A DNA stretch of 64,000 bases from a virus. Positions 40,101 to 48,378 of this stretch are shown in pieces. Under the pieces are notes generated by a model. It was given only the letters and a program-made list of their open reading frames with translations. It ran no database searches and had not been told where the DNA came from. The stretch lies in IMG/VR virus record IMGVR_UViG_3300009093_000003, positions 1-64,000 of that record. The stretch is one strand, 5' to 3'. A program made the translations under genes and the position numbers. Every line of letters starts with the position of its first letter. The stretch's first letter is position 1.

Positions 40101-41427
40101 TTATGGAGCTTGCGTTTCTGATGTCTGCATCAATAATAACCACCACGTCATTTGTATGCGGCGTACCCGTTAAAATTATCCACATATTCCTGCGATGGTT
40201 CCCGGCGCCGCTACCTGATGCACCGGGGAATGATGGGCCTGCCGTCAGCGGATCGGGATAGGTATTTGCCGGGATAGCAATATTCGGATTATAGCCAACA
40301 CCGGCCACGGTAACAGGCGTAACGGGGCGTGGATAAAGCATTTTCCAGTCGCCCAAAGCCGGGATATTGCCGTTAAGCAGCGCCCCCGCGTTCGCCGGCC
40401 ATATCACATCATAAAGCAGGTCGGTAAAATTACTGTCAACCGGTATGGTAACAGTATTGTTGTAAAACGTAAAATAATAGGTACTTGTGCCGGGGTCGTA
40501 TGCCTCGTGTATTTCTGTAGATACGTCAACCTGCGTATTAGGCAATGATTTTATGTAAGCAACATCAACCGATTTTATGATTTGGAACTGGCCGCTGTCA
40601 TCAAACTGCATAGCAACGTTAATGGTTACCAACCGGGTTGACCAAAGTTGAACGGCTACCACGATGTAATTATTTTGCGATACCGCCGCGCCAAGCGTTG
40701 GGGTATTTTCCTGGTATGGCGTAAACCGCTTGCCGCGCGTGCCCGGCGCTGAATAGTTAAAGTCAGCATTTATTCCATAAACTAAAAACTGCGGTAGCTT
40801 TGAAAAAAGCAGGTTTGCGGGTTGCCCCAGGTCGCTGCCGTAACCGGATGTAATCACGTCAGGGCTTGTGGCATTGGGAACAGGCACAATAGGTGCCATA
40901 TTCTGCGGTTTTAACAGTGATAAATCTTCCCATATCACTGTCGGGCCATAATCACCTGCAGCCAGCGTTTGCAAGTTGCAATAACCCACTTCAAGGTCTT
41001 TAGCCCACCATATCAAATAAGTTTTATTGATTAAAATTGCTGTTACCTGGTTCTGCGGGTTGAGTGGTAATAATGTTGCGCCACCGCTATCGGTAATATC
41101 GGTGTAAATAACGCTGTAGGTATTGGTTGCGTTGCTGTAAAGGATTATTTGGCAGTTCCCGGCACTGTTGTAACGAAAACCAACAATTTCTCCAACGTCA
41201 TCAAATTTTCCGCCGCCAATGACCGAATTTATGCCGGGAAGTAAAGATCCGGAAAGTTCAATGGTTGATTCAATATTTGTGTCGTAGCCTAACTCTTGGC
41301 CTTTCGTCCCTACGTTTCTCAAATTGACACGACTGACGGCATCGCGCGGGTCGATGTCTTCAAATGCACTTTCGGTGTCCATGCCACCGGCATTTCCAGT
41401 TCGCTTGTAATTGTCGGTTTGAGCCAA
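37132..41427 (-). CDS. Large tail protein (stabilisation-type) with inserted Ig-like and Gly-rich modules, 1431 aa
   Basis: Predicted start is TTG 41427. The N-terminal 600 residues form a beta-rich domain (GTKGQELGYDTNIESTIELS, ILINKTYLIWWAKDLEVGYC). A 75-aa Gly-rich module (SITPGTGYTNGTYTNVSL...) is encoded near 39000-39225, and the propeller-like segment QVGQELWVLQELGVFRIPVN follows. The C-terminus carries Ig/cadherin-like stretches (VVTYTPTPGYSGGDTAMFSF, VPISISGGSGQYSINGGAWT) where related phage proteins would have the part found here in the next gene. It is probably a neck or tail hub protein. Confidence 0.6.
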   Translation of the reverse strand: MAQTDNYKRTGNAGGMDTESAFEDIDPRDAVSRVNLRNVGTKGQELGYDTNIESTIELSGSLLPGINSVIGGGKFDDVGEIVGFRYNSAGNCQIILYSNATNTYSVIYTDITDSGGATLLPLNPQNQVTAILINKTYLIWWAKDLEVGYCNLQTLAAGDYGPTVIWEDLSLLKPQNMAPIVPVPNATSPDVITSGYGSDLGQPANLLFSKLPQFLVYGINADFNYSAPGTRGKRFTPYQENTPTLGAAVSQNNYIVVAVQLWSTRLVTINVAMQFDDSGQFQIIKSVDVAYIKSLPNTQVDVSTEIHEAYDPGTSTYYFTFYNNTVTIPVDSNFTDLLYDVIWPANAGALLNGNIPALGDWKMLYPRPVTPVTVAGVGYNPNIAIPANTYPDPLTAGPSFPGASGSGAGNHRRNMWIILTGTPHTNDVVVIIDADIRNASSIRNFSYTVPIAQDGNLLAVVTSIAETLSGSYQTAPGGGYQIFWTDAPYFGLQTFSVELYFAGASVANSIPTMLDNCSVQTAIGWFDYKMRPMPVTTDNSNIVTLPSYAQQNGNATQLNFTINTTAAPAGAAFGQIMVTKPNVLKVLDVISTLVTFKGSWDARTNSPGLAINSGNIGDTYQITTPASPANLVVAGADYTNLGHNDTYNTGDYITNVGGTTGGAEAGQYYAVLPKTFGNLATAEGGILVFSLNSLSLLNAEYSQQGVSTNLVYDFAPGDRCTLHYWIASIGAVNTFSITPGTGYTNGTYTNVSLTGGTGTGAIGTVTVAGNVVTGVVITTAGSGYTVGDVLTGTVTGGTGWSLTIVSLVTNGNNFFNQPCVDLAVLGYDAGTYLVKVENSAAFTFNNGHIYYNGFQIDGRAIFMRLYSLAPQSATASTALNTTEWFEIGEPIPVVNGVITQTAFNISVGAYYKTRQFPDPIKPYTNPPIGVLATDLNYSDFYQSNYHSYGRVRTYYDVLEQSEQQALIITGQPYVLGSRINGLNRAYPAHIYGNNNGQTSSSKGGIQIMDQVGQELWVLQELGVFRIPVNEAYTVLNDELTGQSISSILLNNGRYDNENVGIGLTKAYCRRYSTMYFIDPNKSLPYRIVAGRIEPISGKMTKFFQNLLQLAYSQGKRINFYYSDYYEEAVLTIEADGGQLFFFPFTLADWNPFNSYVITPGDVSATPNGAHCTASYNGATGVVTYTPTPGYSGGDTAMFSFTPPGGSLTTINNCLNWIAGDTTVNPFSFIAITGQPLNTVEPSINNVTVSGPNIAVPISISGGSGQYSINGGAWTSAAGTTVAGDSIQVRLTTSASNSTSVSTTLTIGAQTGTFTATTLAAAAGNYSIYSQYNVGISAVANGTCSGTPVFAGFPMSNGQRIYAAYTTTGGAGLTVKVTGTGTPSFPGHTYLALFVGGVQVSSVLYTGPNDYFLTFTGTVNDPTTIQIICLTM

Positions 41428-41447
41428 TTTATTTTTTATTATATTTG
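41418..41447 (+). promoter_or_regulatory. Plus-strand promoter facing a nearby terminator
   Basis: TTTG 41418-41421, 18 bases, TATATTTG 41440-41447: a perfect Bacteroidota promoter with the same spacing as the one at 17213. It points away from the minus-strand gene 41427 and into the gap before 41519. Confidence 0.6.
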
Positions 41448-41453
41448 TGGACT

Positions 41454-41520
41454 TTTGTATTTCATTTTAATACTTAGTGTTGTATAAAAAGCCCGATTTG
41501 CGAGAAAGAGGGCTTTTTTT
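41454..41520 (+). ncRNA. Candidate small RNA (about 65 nt), promoter and terminator bounded
   Basis: Between the promoter at 41418-41447 and the hairpin AAAAGCCC...GGGCTTTT (41487-41515, T tract to 41520) there is no frame longer than a few codons. The terminator has seven T on the plus strand but five on the minus, where it also serves the gene ending at 41519. The result would be a short RNA transcribed opposite to the late operon. Confidence 0.4.
41487..41520. terminator. Bidirectional terminator between ring-like gene and large tail gene
   Basis: AAAAGCCC, 15-base loop, GGGCTTTT with T runs on both sides. For the minus strand it lies directly after the stop at 41519 and would reduce readthrough into the 1431-aa gene. 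Confidence 0.75.
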
Positions 41521-42292
41521 ATGCCCTTGCTACTAATTTGGTATGGTATCGAAAAACTTTTTCCATTTCTGAAATCCTAACGGGATTTAGCCTTAATTTT
41601 GCCATTTTCTTCTCACGTGCGAAATCCAATCGCAACCTCTCTTTTTCACCACCACTAACACCCTTTTTGTCGATGTTATCTTTCCACCGTAGCCATGCCA
41701 TAAAAGCATCGGCGGCAAAAGTATGTATCATATACTGATTACAGTCACAGTCAAAGCCATTGGTCAAATACTCCACTAAAATACTATCGAACGGGAAGCC
41801 GGGATTAATAAGAAAACACCTTGCATTATCGTCAACGCTAAACTCACCGTAGCGCGGTGCGCCGCCGCCAAAACCATACAAATGATAATATTCGCTCCCA
41901 TCCTGGTAGTTGAGCCAAAACAAAGGCCATCCGGGCGCGCTTAATTGATCGATAAAGCCGGGAATGGTAGGTACACCCACCTGGCTATTTTGAGAGGCTA
42001 TAAACGCCTGTTTTATGGGTATAATATCCTCATTGTGCCATAGTGGTCCACCTTCGCCACACTCGTTGACAATGCCAACCATTGCATAATCCAAATAATC
42101 TGATGGAAAAGGAACTGTACCGTTAGAGTTTATTTGGAGCAATTGAGTACGAAACGAGCCAGTAACATCCATCTGAAATTTGCGCATACCCTGTAAACGT
42201 GCAATATTATACAGGCGGATAAAACGATCAGAACCTTCGTCTTTTGAGCCCAAATACTCCATTACCAATTGCTTAACGCTGATTTTACTCAT
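41519..42292 (-). CDS. Connector/ring or tail-tubular-like protein, 257 aa
   Basis: The N-terminus ISVKQLVMEYLGSKDEGSDRFIRLYNIARLQGMRKFQMDV resembles neck or gatekeeper proteins of short-tailed phages. A beta-rich middle (TVPFPSDYLDYAMVGIV, YYHLYGFGGGAPRYGEFSVD) and a helical C-terminus follow. It overlaps the next upstream gene by four bases. Assignment rests on position between MCP and the large tail protein and on helix/beta layout. Confidence 0.5.
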   Translation of the reverse strand: MSKISVKQLVMEYLGSKDEGSDRFIRLYNIARLQGMRKFQMDVTGSFRTQLLQINSNGTVPFPSDYLDYAMVGIVNECGEGGPLWHNEDIIPIKQAFIASQNSQVGVPTIPGFIDQLSAPGWPLFWLNYQDGSEYYHLYGFGGGAPRYGEFSVDDNARCFLINPGFPFDSILVEYLTNGFDCDCNQYMIHTFAADAFMAWLRWKDNIDKKGVSGGEKERLRLDFAREKKMAKLRLNPVRISEMEKVFRYHTKLVARA

Positions 42293-42933
42293 GATACTGG
42301 CTCCCCTGTTGAAATATTTTGTTGTTGTATCTTGTAATCCATTGCAAGTTCATTAAGGAGTTCAAGCATAATATCATCCTGTACGTCCTTTGGAACGTTT
42401 AGCACACTGTCAAGTATAGTCGTTCCCGGTGGGACTGCACCGACTAACTTCATATTTACCGGCCCAGTTATAATCGACGGTAAGTTTTCAAAAACGATAT
42501 TGCCATTTTCAACTTTAAAAAGCTGTATCCCCTCTTGCGCCGGGATTGGTGGCAATCCATTTTGCATAAACTCATACCGATTGCTCATCGGCACACACCA
42601 CACGTTAGGATAGCCCGTAAATGATATTTGCGCTATTTCCCGCCCTAATGGTAGCCCGGCTGGCGTGGCCGGCATAACAGCGTATTTGTTCCCCGTGGAA
42701 CTATCGGTGAGCAATGGGCAGTTGTTGAAAACACTTATAAATTGGTCATTCGCGTAGGTGGCCTCTGATAAATTTGAATTGCCATAGGCTGATTTTACCG
42801 CTGCTTTAGCAACCTTCATCGCTGTGCGTTCGGCAATAAAACGCTCACTTATTCCCGATTCTGCCGTGGGATAAGCATCGTAATGCGCCTTTATGACGAT
42901 CTGGCTAAACTTACGGTAGGTTACTTGTGCCAT
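42289..42933 (-). CDS. Connector-type structural protein, 214 aa
   Basis: Helical N-terminus (IVIKAHYDAYPTAESGISER...) and beta-rich C-terminus with YPNVWCVPMSNRYEFMQNGLP and VNMKLVGAVPPGTTILDSVL. One base overlap with the previous gene. No family name, but size and order fit a head-tail connector. Confidence 0.5.
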   Translation of the reverse strand: MAQVTYRKFSQIVIKAHYDAYPTAESGISERFIAERTAMKVAKAAVKSAYGNSNLSEATYANDQFISVFNNCPLLTDSSTGNKYAVMPATPAGLPLGREIAQISFTGYPNVWCVPMSNRYEFMQNGLPPIPAQEGIQLFKVENGNIVFENLPSIITGPVNMKLVGAVPPGTTILDSVLNVPKDVQDDIMLELLNELAMDYKIQQQNISTGEPVS

Positions 42934-44108
42934 TATTGTTGTGTTTGTGCTGATTTTTCAGCGAAACTCGTTAATTCCTTATCACGCGCCGAAATTGCGG
43001 CATCGGCAAGCGCTATATCAATAATTGTACTGATATCATCATTATTCCACTTTGGCTGCACTGACGTGTTCGGGTCATATATCGGTCTTATTGAACCAGG
43101 CACAAGGCTTGACACAGTTATTGAAAAGCCTGAACCAGTCCCGCCAATATTGCCGTTTGAGGCTGATAAAGTGTCCCCGTTTTTATAAATCTTTCCCGGA
43201 TTGGTAAGCGTAACGCTTGTTACCGCATTGCCCGAAACTACGATTGTTGCCAATGCGCCATTCCCGGCGCCGCCAGTTAACGGAACGTTAGTGTATGTAC
43301 CATTAGTGTACAAACTGCCGCCTACAAGCCCGGTCAGTGTTGCAATATAGCCGTTTAGTGTGTAGCCCCAAAAAGACCAAACCGGCTGCTGCAAGTAAAC
43401 CATTTTTACCACACCAACATTTATGGGGTAAAAACCAAAATAATCGGCATATTGCGTATAAATGGCAAATTCCTGCGTTGGCGGTTCAAACTCGCTTGAA
43501 AGATGCTTGGCAATTTTATTCTTTTCTACACGCTCTATGGCTTTATCGGTTGTGCTATTCAGTGTATTAACCACCAATCCCCACCCGGTGCCGGTCAAAC
43601 CTAACGTAGCCTGTAATGCGTCTGTAATGGCATATCCTGTCCCTAACTTAGTAAATATCACCGTTGTCACCGCGCCATCTGCCACAATAACGTTAGCTAC
43701 CGCCCCGGTGCCTGTTCCGCCATCAAGTTCAACATCGGTATAAGTGCCGTCAGTATAACCGCTGCCTGGTACAATGGTTATGGTGCCTATTACGCCAGTA
43801 TCGGGTTGCGGGAGATAAGAACTTAGGCTATCCACATGAAGCAAATTCATGTCTGTAAAAAATGGCAGTTTCCCCGTAGCGTCAACCTGTAGCCAAAGCG
43901 GATCACTCATCCACTTGCTGATACTGTCGCTTATTGTTTGCTTGCGGTAGTACTCATCATACCGGGTATTGAAAAACTTTAATTCAGCGCTCTGCCAAAA
44001 CCTATTGAATTTATCAGGCGTTACGTTTGACGACACGCCGCGCGTCCCCGCCCGGTCGTTAAAAAGTTTTTTGGCGTCATCAATGTTGTATTGCACTGGC
44101 ATGCTCAA
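42933..44108 (-). CDS. Structural protein with two Gly-rich beta modules, 391 aa
   Basis: Helical N-terminus (NIDDAKKLFNDRAGTRGVSS, WQSAELKFFNTRYDEYYRK) and two insertions of about 75 residues each: VPGSGYTDGTYTDVELDGG... and SLYTNGTYTNVPLTGGAGNG.... The same module occurs once in the 1431-aa tail protein. The C-terminus is helical again. The rest resembles a ring or adaptor protein. The modules are probably surface decorations that could bind host glycans (inference). Confidence 0.6.
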   Translation of the reverse strand: MSMPVQYNIDDAKKLFNDRAGTRGVSSNVTPDKFNRFWQSAELKFFNTRYDEYYRKQTISDSISKWMSDPLWLQVDATGKLPFFTDMNLLHVDSLSSYLPQPDTGVIGTITIVPGSGYTDGTYTDVELDGGTGTGAVANVIVADGAVTTVIFTKLGTGYAITDALQATLGLTGTGWGLVVNTLNSTTDKAIERVEKNKIAKHLSSEFEPPTQEFAIYTQYADYFGFYPINVGVVKMVYLQQPVWSFWGYTLNGYIATLTGLVGGSLYTNGTYTNVPLTGGAGNGALATIVVSGNAVTSVTLTNPGKIYKNGDTLSASNGNIGGTGSGFSITVSSLVPGSIRPIYDPNTSVQPKWNNDDISTIIDIALADAAISARDKELTSFAEKSAQTQQ

Positions 44109-44199
44109 AGATATAAAATAAAATTATTGATTTTGTCAAAATAAAAGAGGGGGCAACCAACCCCCTCTCAACCAATTTATAAACCTAAATTATGAACAT

Positions 44200-44505
44200 T
44201 TAATACAATCCTGCTTCGGTGTCAAGTTGCTTTTCGTATACCGGGTCGATACCAACCCGCACCTTCAACTTTTTGTACGCCGATAACAATTGGTCATACT
44301 TCGCTTGTGTTACCGTCACTGGCGGTTCTTCCGTTGACGCTTGTTCTGCGGGTGGCGCTGGAGGTTCGGGTGTTTCTTCAACGGGTGTGTCAACTACCGG
44401 CGTTTCAACCGGGTCCTGCGCCAACGTTTCGTCAACAACCGCTGGTTGCTCCGGTGCTACATATCCCGGATCTCCGGGCAATAAATTTCCTTGTTCGTCT
44501 GGCAT
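44200..44505 (-). CDS. Acidic Pro/Glu-rich small protein, 101 aa
   Basis: Low-complexity N-terminal two thirds (PVETPVVDTPVEETPEPPAP) and a helical C-terminal segment (AKYDQLLSAYKKLKVRVGID). This is the composition of small scaffold- or tail-assembly-like partners. It follows the 371-aa protein in the transcription order. Confidence 0.5.
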   Translation of the reverse strand: MPDEQGNLLPGDPGYVAPEQPAVVDETLAQDPVETPVVDTPVEETPEPPAPPAEQASTEEPPVTVTQAKYDQLLSAYKKLKVRVGIDPVYEKQLDTEAGLY

Positions 44506-44513
44506 GGCTTTTA

Positions 44514-45629
44514 TTATTTAATTTCTGTTTCCAATTGTTCCAATAACTCCAACACCACCTTTTCCTTGTCAATAGCCCTGGAGGCTATCTCATCGGCAAC
44601 CGATATTTTGCCTTCAAGCTCAAAAATAGGCGCTTCCAACTTTGCCCAGCTTAACTTGCCGGGATATTGCTCTGTCGATAATATCCCGCGTAACAAGCCC
44701 TGATTTACCAAATACTTGATTTTGGTAGTCGGGTTGTTGATGATCGCGGCAAACTGCTGCAACGCCTCTTTCGCCTTAGCATTGCGCGGGTCGTACTTGG
44801 CTTTGGCAAGAAAAGCATATTTTATCCTGTTTAAGCCTGCCGGGGTGGTATCATCGATGTTTATACCCATCAGTGACGATACGGCAAGCATTTCGGTAAC
44901 AGTGCAATTTCTTGCCTGTGTCATTGTCCTGTACGCAATATCATCAATGTCGTTGCCTTCCTCAATAATAACATCCGGGTTATTGAGTTTAAAGCATTCG
45001 ATAGGCGGGCGCCTTGTGCGTGGCTTAGGATTGTCAATATTGTAGTCGGAAAGGGTCAGCGCCTGTATGGTCAGTTGCCCGTTAGCGTCGCCGCGAACAA
45101 GCAATTTGCCGTCCTTAAATTCAAGGTCGTTCCCGGCATCGCCGAGCATCCGGTCAATTTCTTCTTTTTCGTAGTCCTTCAATTCGGGCTGTTCGCTTAC
45201 AAAGCAACCGGGTTGCCCCTGTATGTATCGCCATTTCTCCCAATCGCCTTTGCCGCCTTTCGCTGCGGGGTTCCAGGAAATGCCCTGGTTAGGGAATGAG
45301 GTTGAAGCCCGGTACCCGGTGCCAATAGGCAGCCCGGTGGCTTTATCTACCGGCCTGTTGTTGTTTCGTATTTCTTCGGGGATATTGAGCTCAAACTCAT
45401 AAAGTTTATCCTCTTGTACTACGATCTGGCCTTTCTTCGGGCGGTACGGGGCAATTTCTGCTACTGTGGCTTCCATATTTTTTTTTATTGGTTGTTGTAC
45501 TTGTGGCTGGTGCATCGGCGGCGTTGGTGCGACTGGCGTTGCTACAATGCCCTTACGCTGCTCTGCCATTCTCGCATAATGCGCCAACTGCTTTTCAGAC
45601 GGTGCTTTTTTTTCTTTTGTTGCTGGCAT
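44514..45629 (-). CDS. Hypothetical head-module protein, 371 aa
   Basis: Basic Ala/Gln-rich N-terminus (KKAPSEKQLAHYARMAEQRK) and then a globular domain with QIVVQEDKLYEFELNIPEEI..., DGKLLVRGDANGQLTIQALTL and a helical C-terminus. Located directly downstream of MCP, where crAss-like and similar phages carry conserved head proteins. I cannot assign it. Confidence 0.5.
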   Translation of the reverse strand: MPATKEKKAPSEKQLAHYARMAEQRKGIVATPVAPTPPMHQPQVQQPIKKNMEATVAEIAPYRPKKGQIVVQEDKLYEFELNIPEEIRNNNRPVDKATGLPIGTGYRASTSFPNQGISWNPAAKGGKGDWEKWRYIQGQPGCFVSEQPELKDYEKEEIDRMLGDAGNDLEFKDGKLLVRGDANGQLTIQALTLSDYNIDNPKPRTRRPPIECFKLNNPDVIIEEGNDIDDIAYRTMTQARNCTVTEMLAVSSLMGINIDDTTPAGLNRIKYAFLAKAKYDPRNAKAKEALQQFAAIINNPTTKIKYLVNQGLLRGILSTEQYPGKLSWAKLEAPIFELEGKISVADEIASRAIDKEKVVLELLEQLETEIK

Positions 45630-45641
45630 ATTATTTTATTA

Positions 45642-45670
45642 AGCTGCCCCCGCTATAATCGGGGGCAGCT
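45642..45670. terminator. Strong hairpin after the major capsid gene
   Basis: AGCTGCCCCCG, seven-base loop, CGGGGGCAGCT, an 11-bp perfect stem. The T tract is better on the plus strand (ATTTTTTG), weaker on the minus strand (TTAATAAAAT). In the late direction it lies 12 bases after the MCP stop and may partly terminate or protect the MCP transcript. Confidence 0.75.
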
Positions 45671-45681
45671 ATTTTTTGTTA

Positions 45682-47028
45682 CTAACCTTTTTTGATATAA
45701 ATACCCTGGTTTGCTCCCTGAAAGGTCAGGCCGGGGTACTCAATCTGTGCGGTGTTTTTCTGCATTGTGCCGGTTTTACCGTTTGCAGAAAGCGCGCCGA
45801 ACTCCCATGCGTACACCATTTGTCCTTCGATCAACTGGAAACGTTTGATAAGCTGCGGCATATCGTTCTTCGACATATCCCCGCTAAGGTCGCGCTTCCC
45901 GGTCGGCAGGATATAACCCGAATTTTGGTTCAGGTTGCCGGCCGCTACCGCGCCGTACATGGTTTCGTCTGAAATCGGTACGTACTTGGTAACAGAAAAC
46001 TCGCGGAACATCGGGGTGTACTTTTTAAAGCCCCGGCGCAGGTCGCTCATATCATACACAATAGCGCCGTTGATGAACTCGTTACCCAACGAAAGGTTAA
46101 AGTCACCGTTTTGGTAAGTGTCCTGCAGCCAGTCCATGCTCATCGGCGCGCCCTGCGCGGATAGTTTACGCTCAATGTCAAAAAAGGTGGACTGCACGTT
46201 GAACGACGGGTAAGTGATATTGATACCGTAGTTCTGTATCCATTGCTTTAAGCCCAGTGTACCGCTATCGGCGGTCATGTTGGTGGCAAGGTTTGAATCC
46301 AGCAGCAGCAATTCGGCTTCCTGTATCCAGCGGTCACGGTCGTTTCTTTTCATCATAGCCATATAATATTGTTGGCCGTTAAAAATAAGGTCGGTTTTCT
46401 CGATCATCGCCAGGTCGGTGATGATGTTGTCAATACGGTGCTGTGTACAGTAATTGATGTATTTGGCAATGTTACGCACCTGCGGGGTGGTGGGTGTTGA
46501 TGCTTCGCCCAAATACTTATACCCACGCGATTGCAGTTCCTGCCCGGCAAGCCCGGCAACATCTGTACCGGCAACGGTAGGGGCAATCACAAAACTAAAG
46601 TTAAAAGGCGTATTGGTATTTACCGAAACAACGTAAGATTCAACGCCGGTTTGCGCATTGTACATCACAAGGCCGGGTGCTGGTATCATACGCGTGCCGT
46701 TGGCAGAGTATGAGCCGGTGGTGATATTTACGGTCGCGGTAGTATTAACGCCGCTTGATGTAAAGTTGGCAGAGGCGGTCACGTAACCTAATGCGCGGCC
46801 AAAATCCTCGTAGTGATAAAATTGTTTGTTGGTTGTCTCTTTGGACTTGATCCTCAACTTGCCGCCGCCCAACTGGACAAGCAGCATATAGGGGTTCCAA
46901 CCGAACTTCTGAAAAAACTCCAGGTGGTTGGTTACATTGATGATATTTAACTCACTGATAAGGGTACTGCCCCTGGTTATATCCGGGGTTGAGTAGCCGT
47001 TGGGAGTGGTTACCGGTACGTTTGGCAT
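45682..47028 (-). CDS. Major capsid protein
   Basis: 448 aa. The N-terminus lacks a cleavable-like peptide; the body has the mixed alpha-beta pattern of HK97-fold capsid proteins with a long helix (NIAKYINYCTQHRIDNIITD), then ERKLSAQGAPMSMDWLQDTY and a beta-rich end (MVYAWEFGALSANGKTG). Evidence from context is strong: it lies between a scaffold-like gene and connector genes, downstream of terminase and portal, and is followed by a strong hairpin, as expected for the most abundant protein. Sequence-only identification is moderate. Confidence 0.75.
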   Translation of the reverse strand: MPNVPVTTPNGYSTPDITRGSTLISELNIINVTNHLEFFQKFGWNPYMLLVQLGGGKLRIKSKETTNKQFYHYEDFGRALGYVTASANFTSSGVNTTATVNITTGSYSANGTRMIPAPGLVMYNAQTGVESYVVSVNTNTPFNFSFVIAPTVAGTDVAGLAGQELQSRGYKYLGEASTPTTPQVRNIAKYINYCTQHRIDNIITDLAMIEKTDLIFNGQQYYMAMMKRNDRDRWIQEAELLLLDSNLATNMTADSGTLGLKQWIQNYGINITYPSFNVQSTFFDIERKLSAQGAPMSMDWLQDTYQNGDFNLSLGNEFINGAIVYDMSDLRRGFKKYTPMFREFSVTKYVPISDETMYGAVAAGNLNQNSGYILPTGKRDLSGDMSKNDMPQLIKRFQLIEGQMVYAWEFGALSANGKTGTMQKNTAQIEYPGLTFQGANQGIYIKKG

Positions 47029-47053
47029 GACTTTAATTTTTTAAATAAGTGAT

Positions 47054-48271
47054 TTAATCTGCTTCTTCACGTTCCACATTATTTTCCTTTGCCCTCATCT
47101 CCTGTAATTTGGCCGCCATAGCTTCTTCCAGCGTGTTGTACGCCTGTGGTGGGCTGGGGGCGACATAATTAGGGTCAATCCCCTTGATCTTCGCCATGGT
47201 AGCGCGTATGGCTTCGGTTTTTACCTGTGAAGCGACCGACGCGATGATTTTCTTATGGTCACGCAGTAATCGCACACCTTCGGCGATTTTGTCCGGGTTC
47301 CATGTTCCATCTTTGTTAGTCCACTGTTCAGATTCCATCCATTTGAAAATGTTGAAGTCTTTCATTTCCGCTACCTGTGCCGCTTTCTCATCATCAGTCC
47401 AGACATATTCCACTCCCTTGTCGTCTATGTCTATCTTAAAGTTTGAAAGTTTAGGAACGGTTTCCTCAACCTTTTTCTGCCATTTGGCGATACGTTCGGC
47501 TGCCTGGTCAGGGGTTTCCTGGGGTGCCTGTGTACTTGTTTCTGCTTTTTTTAGTTCGGGTAATATTAGTTTGCTTTGTTTATCAATCATCGCTACACGC
47601 TTGTCAAAAGCATGCATCTGCAATAATTCAAGATTTTTTTCAACCTCCCGGTTATGGGCGTTGGCCTCTTTCAGTTCCTCTTTATCTACTTCCGGGTCAA
47701 GGCCATCGGTATCAATTTTTTCAAGGTTCGTACCGTATTTGTGACGCAATTCCAGGTCGATACGCTTTGCGTCCCATGCGGGATTTTCGGCCTTTAAAGC
47801 GTTTTTCATAATATCCACGTCGGACATCGACTTATAGTCCTTTTCCTTTTCGGAGATATAGTCTTTCAGCGCCTTTGTGCCTTCTTCAGATTGGACCAGT
47901 TCAAACCATGCCTTAGCCTCGTCATTCTTGAATTTTGGCACGGCTGATTCAAGTTCTTTAGCACGAACTTCAATACTGTCGTAGTTTTTTACTTTATCCA
48001 GGGCGGCAATAAAATCAGCTTCTGTTTTGAAAAGGCCGTCAGACTTTGTGGCAAGCCATTCGTCATAGTTTACGGCAGGCGGCGCATCGGCGGGTGGTGG
48101 CGGGGTGTTCGCTCCAGGCGCAGGTGTGGTGTCATTAGTATCGGCAGGTGGCTGGTTCTCGGTGTTGATAATCTCGTCAAACTTAATTTCAGGAACTTCC
48201 GATACCGGTTTAGCCTCTTTTATTGCTTCGAGTAAAGCCGGGTCATCAAAGTTTATTTCGTCTACGTCCAT
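47054..48271 (-). CDS. Probable scaffolding protein, 405 aa
   Basis: Acidic Pro-rich N-terminus (PADTNDTTPAPGANTPPPPA) and long charged coiled coils (ELESAVPKFKNDEAKAWFEL, EKDYKSMSDVDIMKNALKAE, LPELKKAETSTQAPQETPDQ), with high K/E/D/A content. This is the usual composition of phage scaffolds, and it lies directly before the MCP gene. No protease is recognised. A minus-strand promoter-like pair (TTTG and TACCTTTA) lies upstream, weakly matched. Confidence 0.7.
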   Translation of the reverse strand: MDVDEINFDDPALLEAIKEAKPVSEVPEIKFDEIINTENQPPADTNDTTPAPGANTPPPPADAPPAVNYDEWLATKSDGLFKTEADFIAALDKVKNYDSIEVRAKELESAVPKFKNDEAKAWFELVQSEEGTKALKDYISEKEKDYKSMSDVDIMKNALKAENPAWDAKRIDLELRHKYGTNLEKIDTDGLDPEVDKEELKEANAHNREVEKNLELLQMHAFDKRVAMIDKQSKLILPELKKAETSTQAPQETPDQAAERIAKWQKKVEETVPKLSNFKIDIDDKGVEYVWTDDEKAAQVAEMKDFNIFKWMESEQWTNKDGTWNPDKIAEGVRLLRDHKKIIASVASQVKTEAIRATMAKIKGIDPNYVAPSPPQAYNTLEEAMAAKLQEMRAKENNVEREEAD

Positions 48272-48329
48272 AAAGTATTTTGAATAGCGTAAAGGTAAAT
48301 TGGAATAAACAATTTATTGCAAACAACAT

Positions 48330-48365
48330 TTTGTTTATGATTTATCATTTATTTTACTATATTTG
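48330..48365 (+). promoter_or_regulatory. Promoter candidate for the plus-strand XRE cassette
   Basis: TTTG 48330-48333 and a perfect TATATTTG 48358-48365, but 24 bases apart, four to six more than the usual spacing. The start codon follows 14 bases later. The intergenic region is also the leader of the divergent scaffold gene. Confidence 0.45.
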
Positions 48366-48378
48366 AATAAAAAACAGT

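Noticed and set aside
41296-41487. 63-aa plus-strand frame near the promoter at 41418
   Set aside because: It begins upstream of the promoter, inside the antisense of the large tail gene; only its last part would be transcribed. The short RNA is a better reading.
47184-47744. 186-aa plus-strand frame opposite the scaffold gene
   Set aside because: Antisense to the acidic, coiled-coil scaffold with no promoter, overlap or known features.
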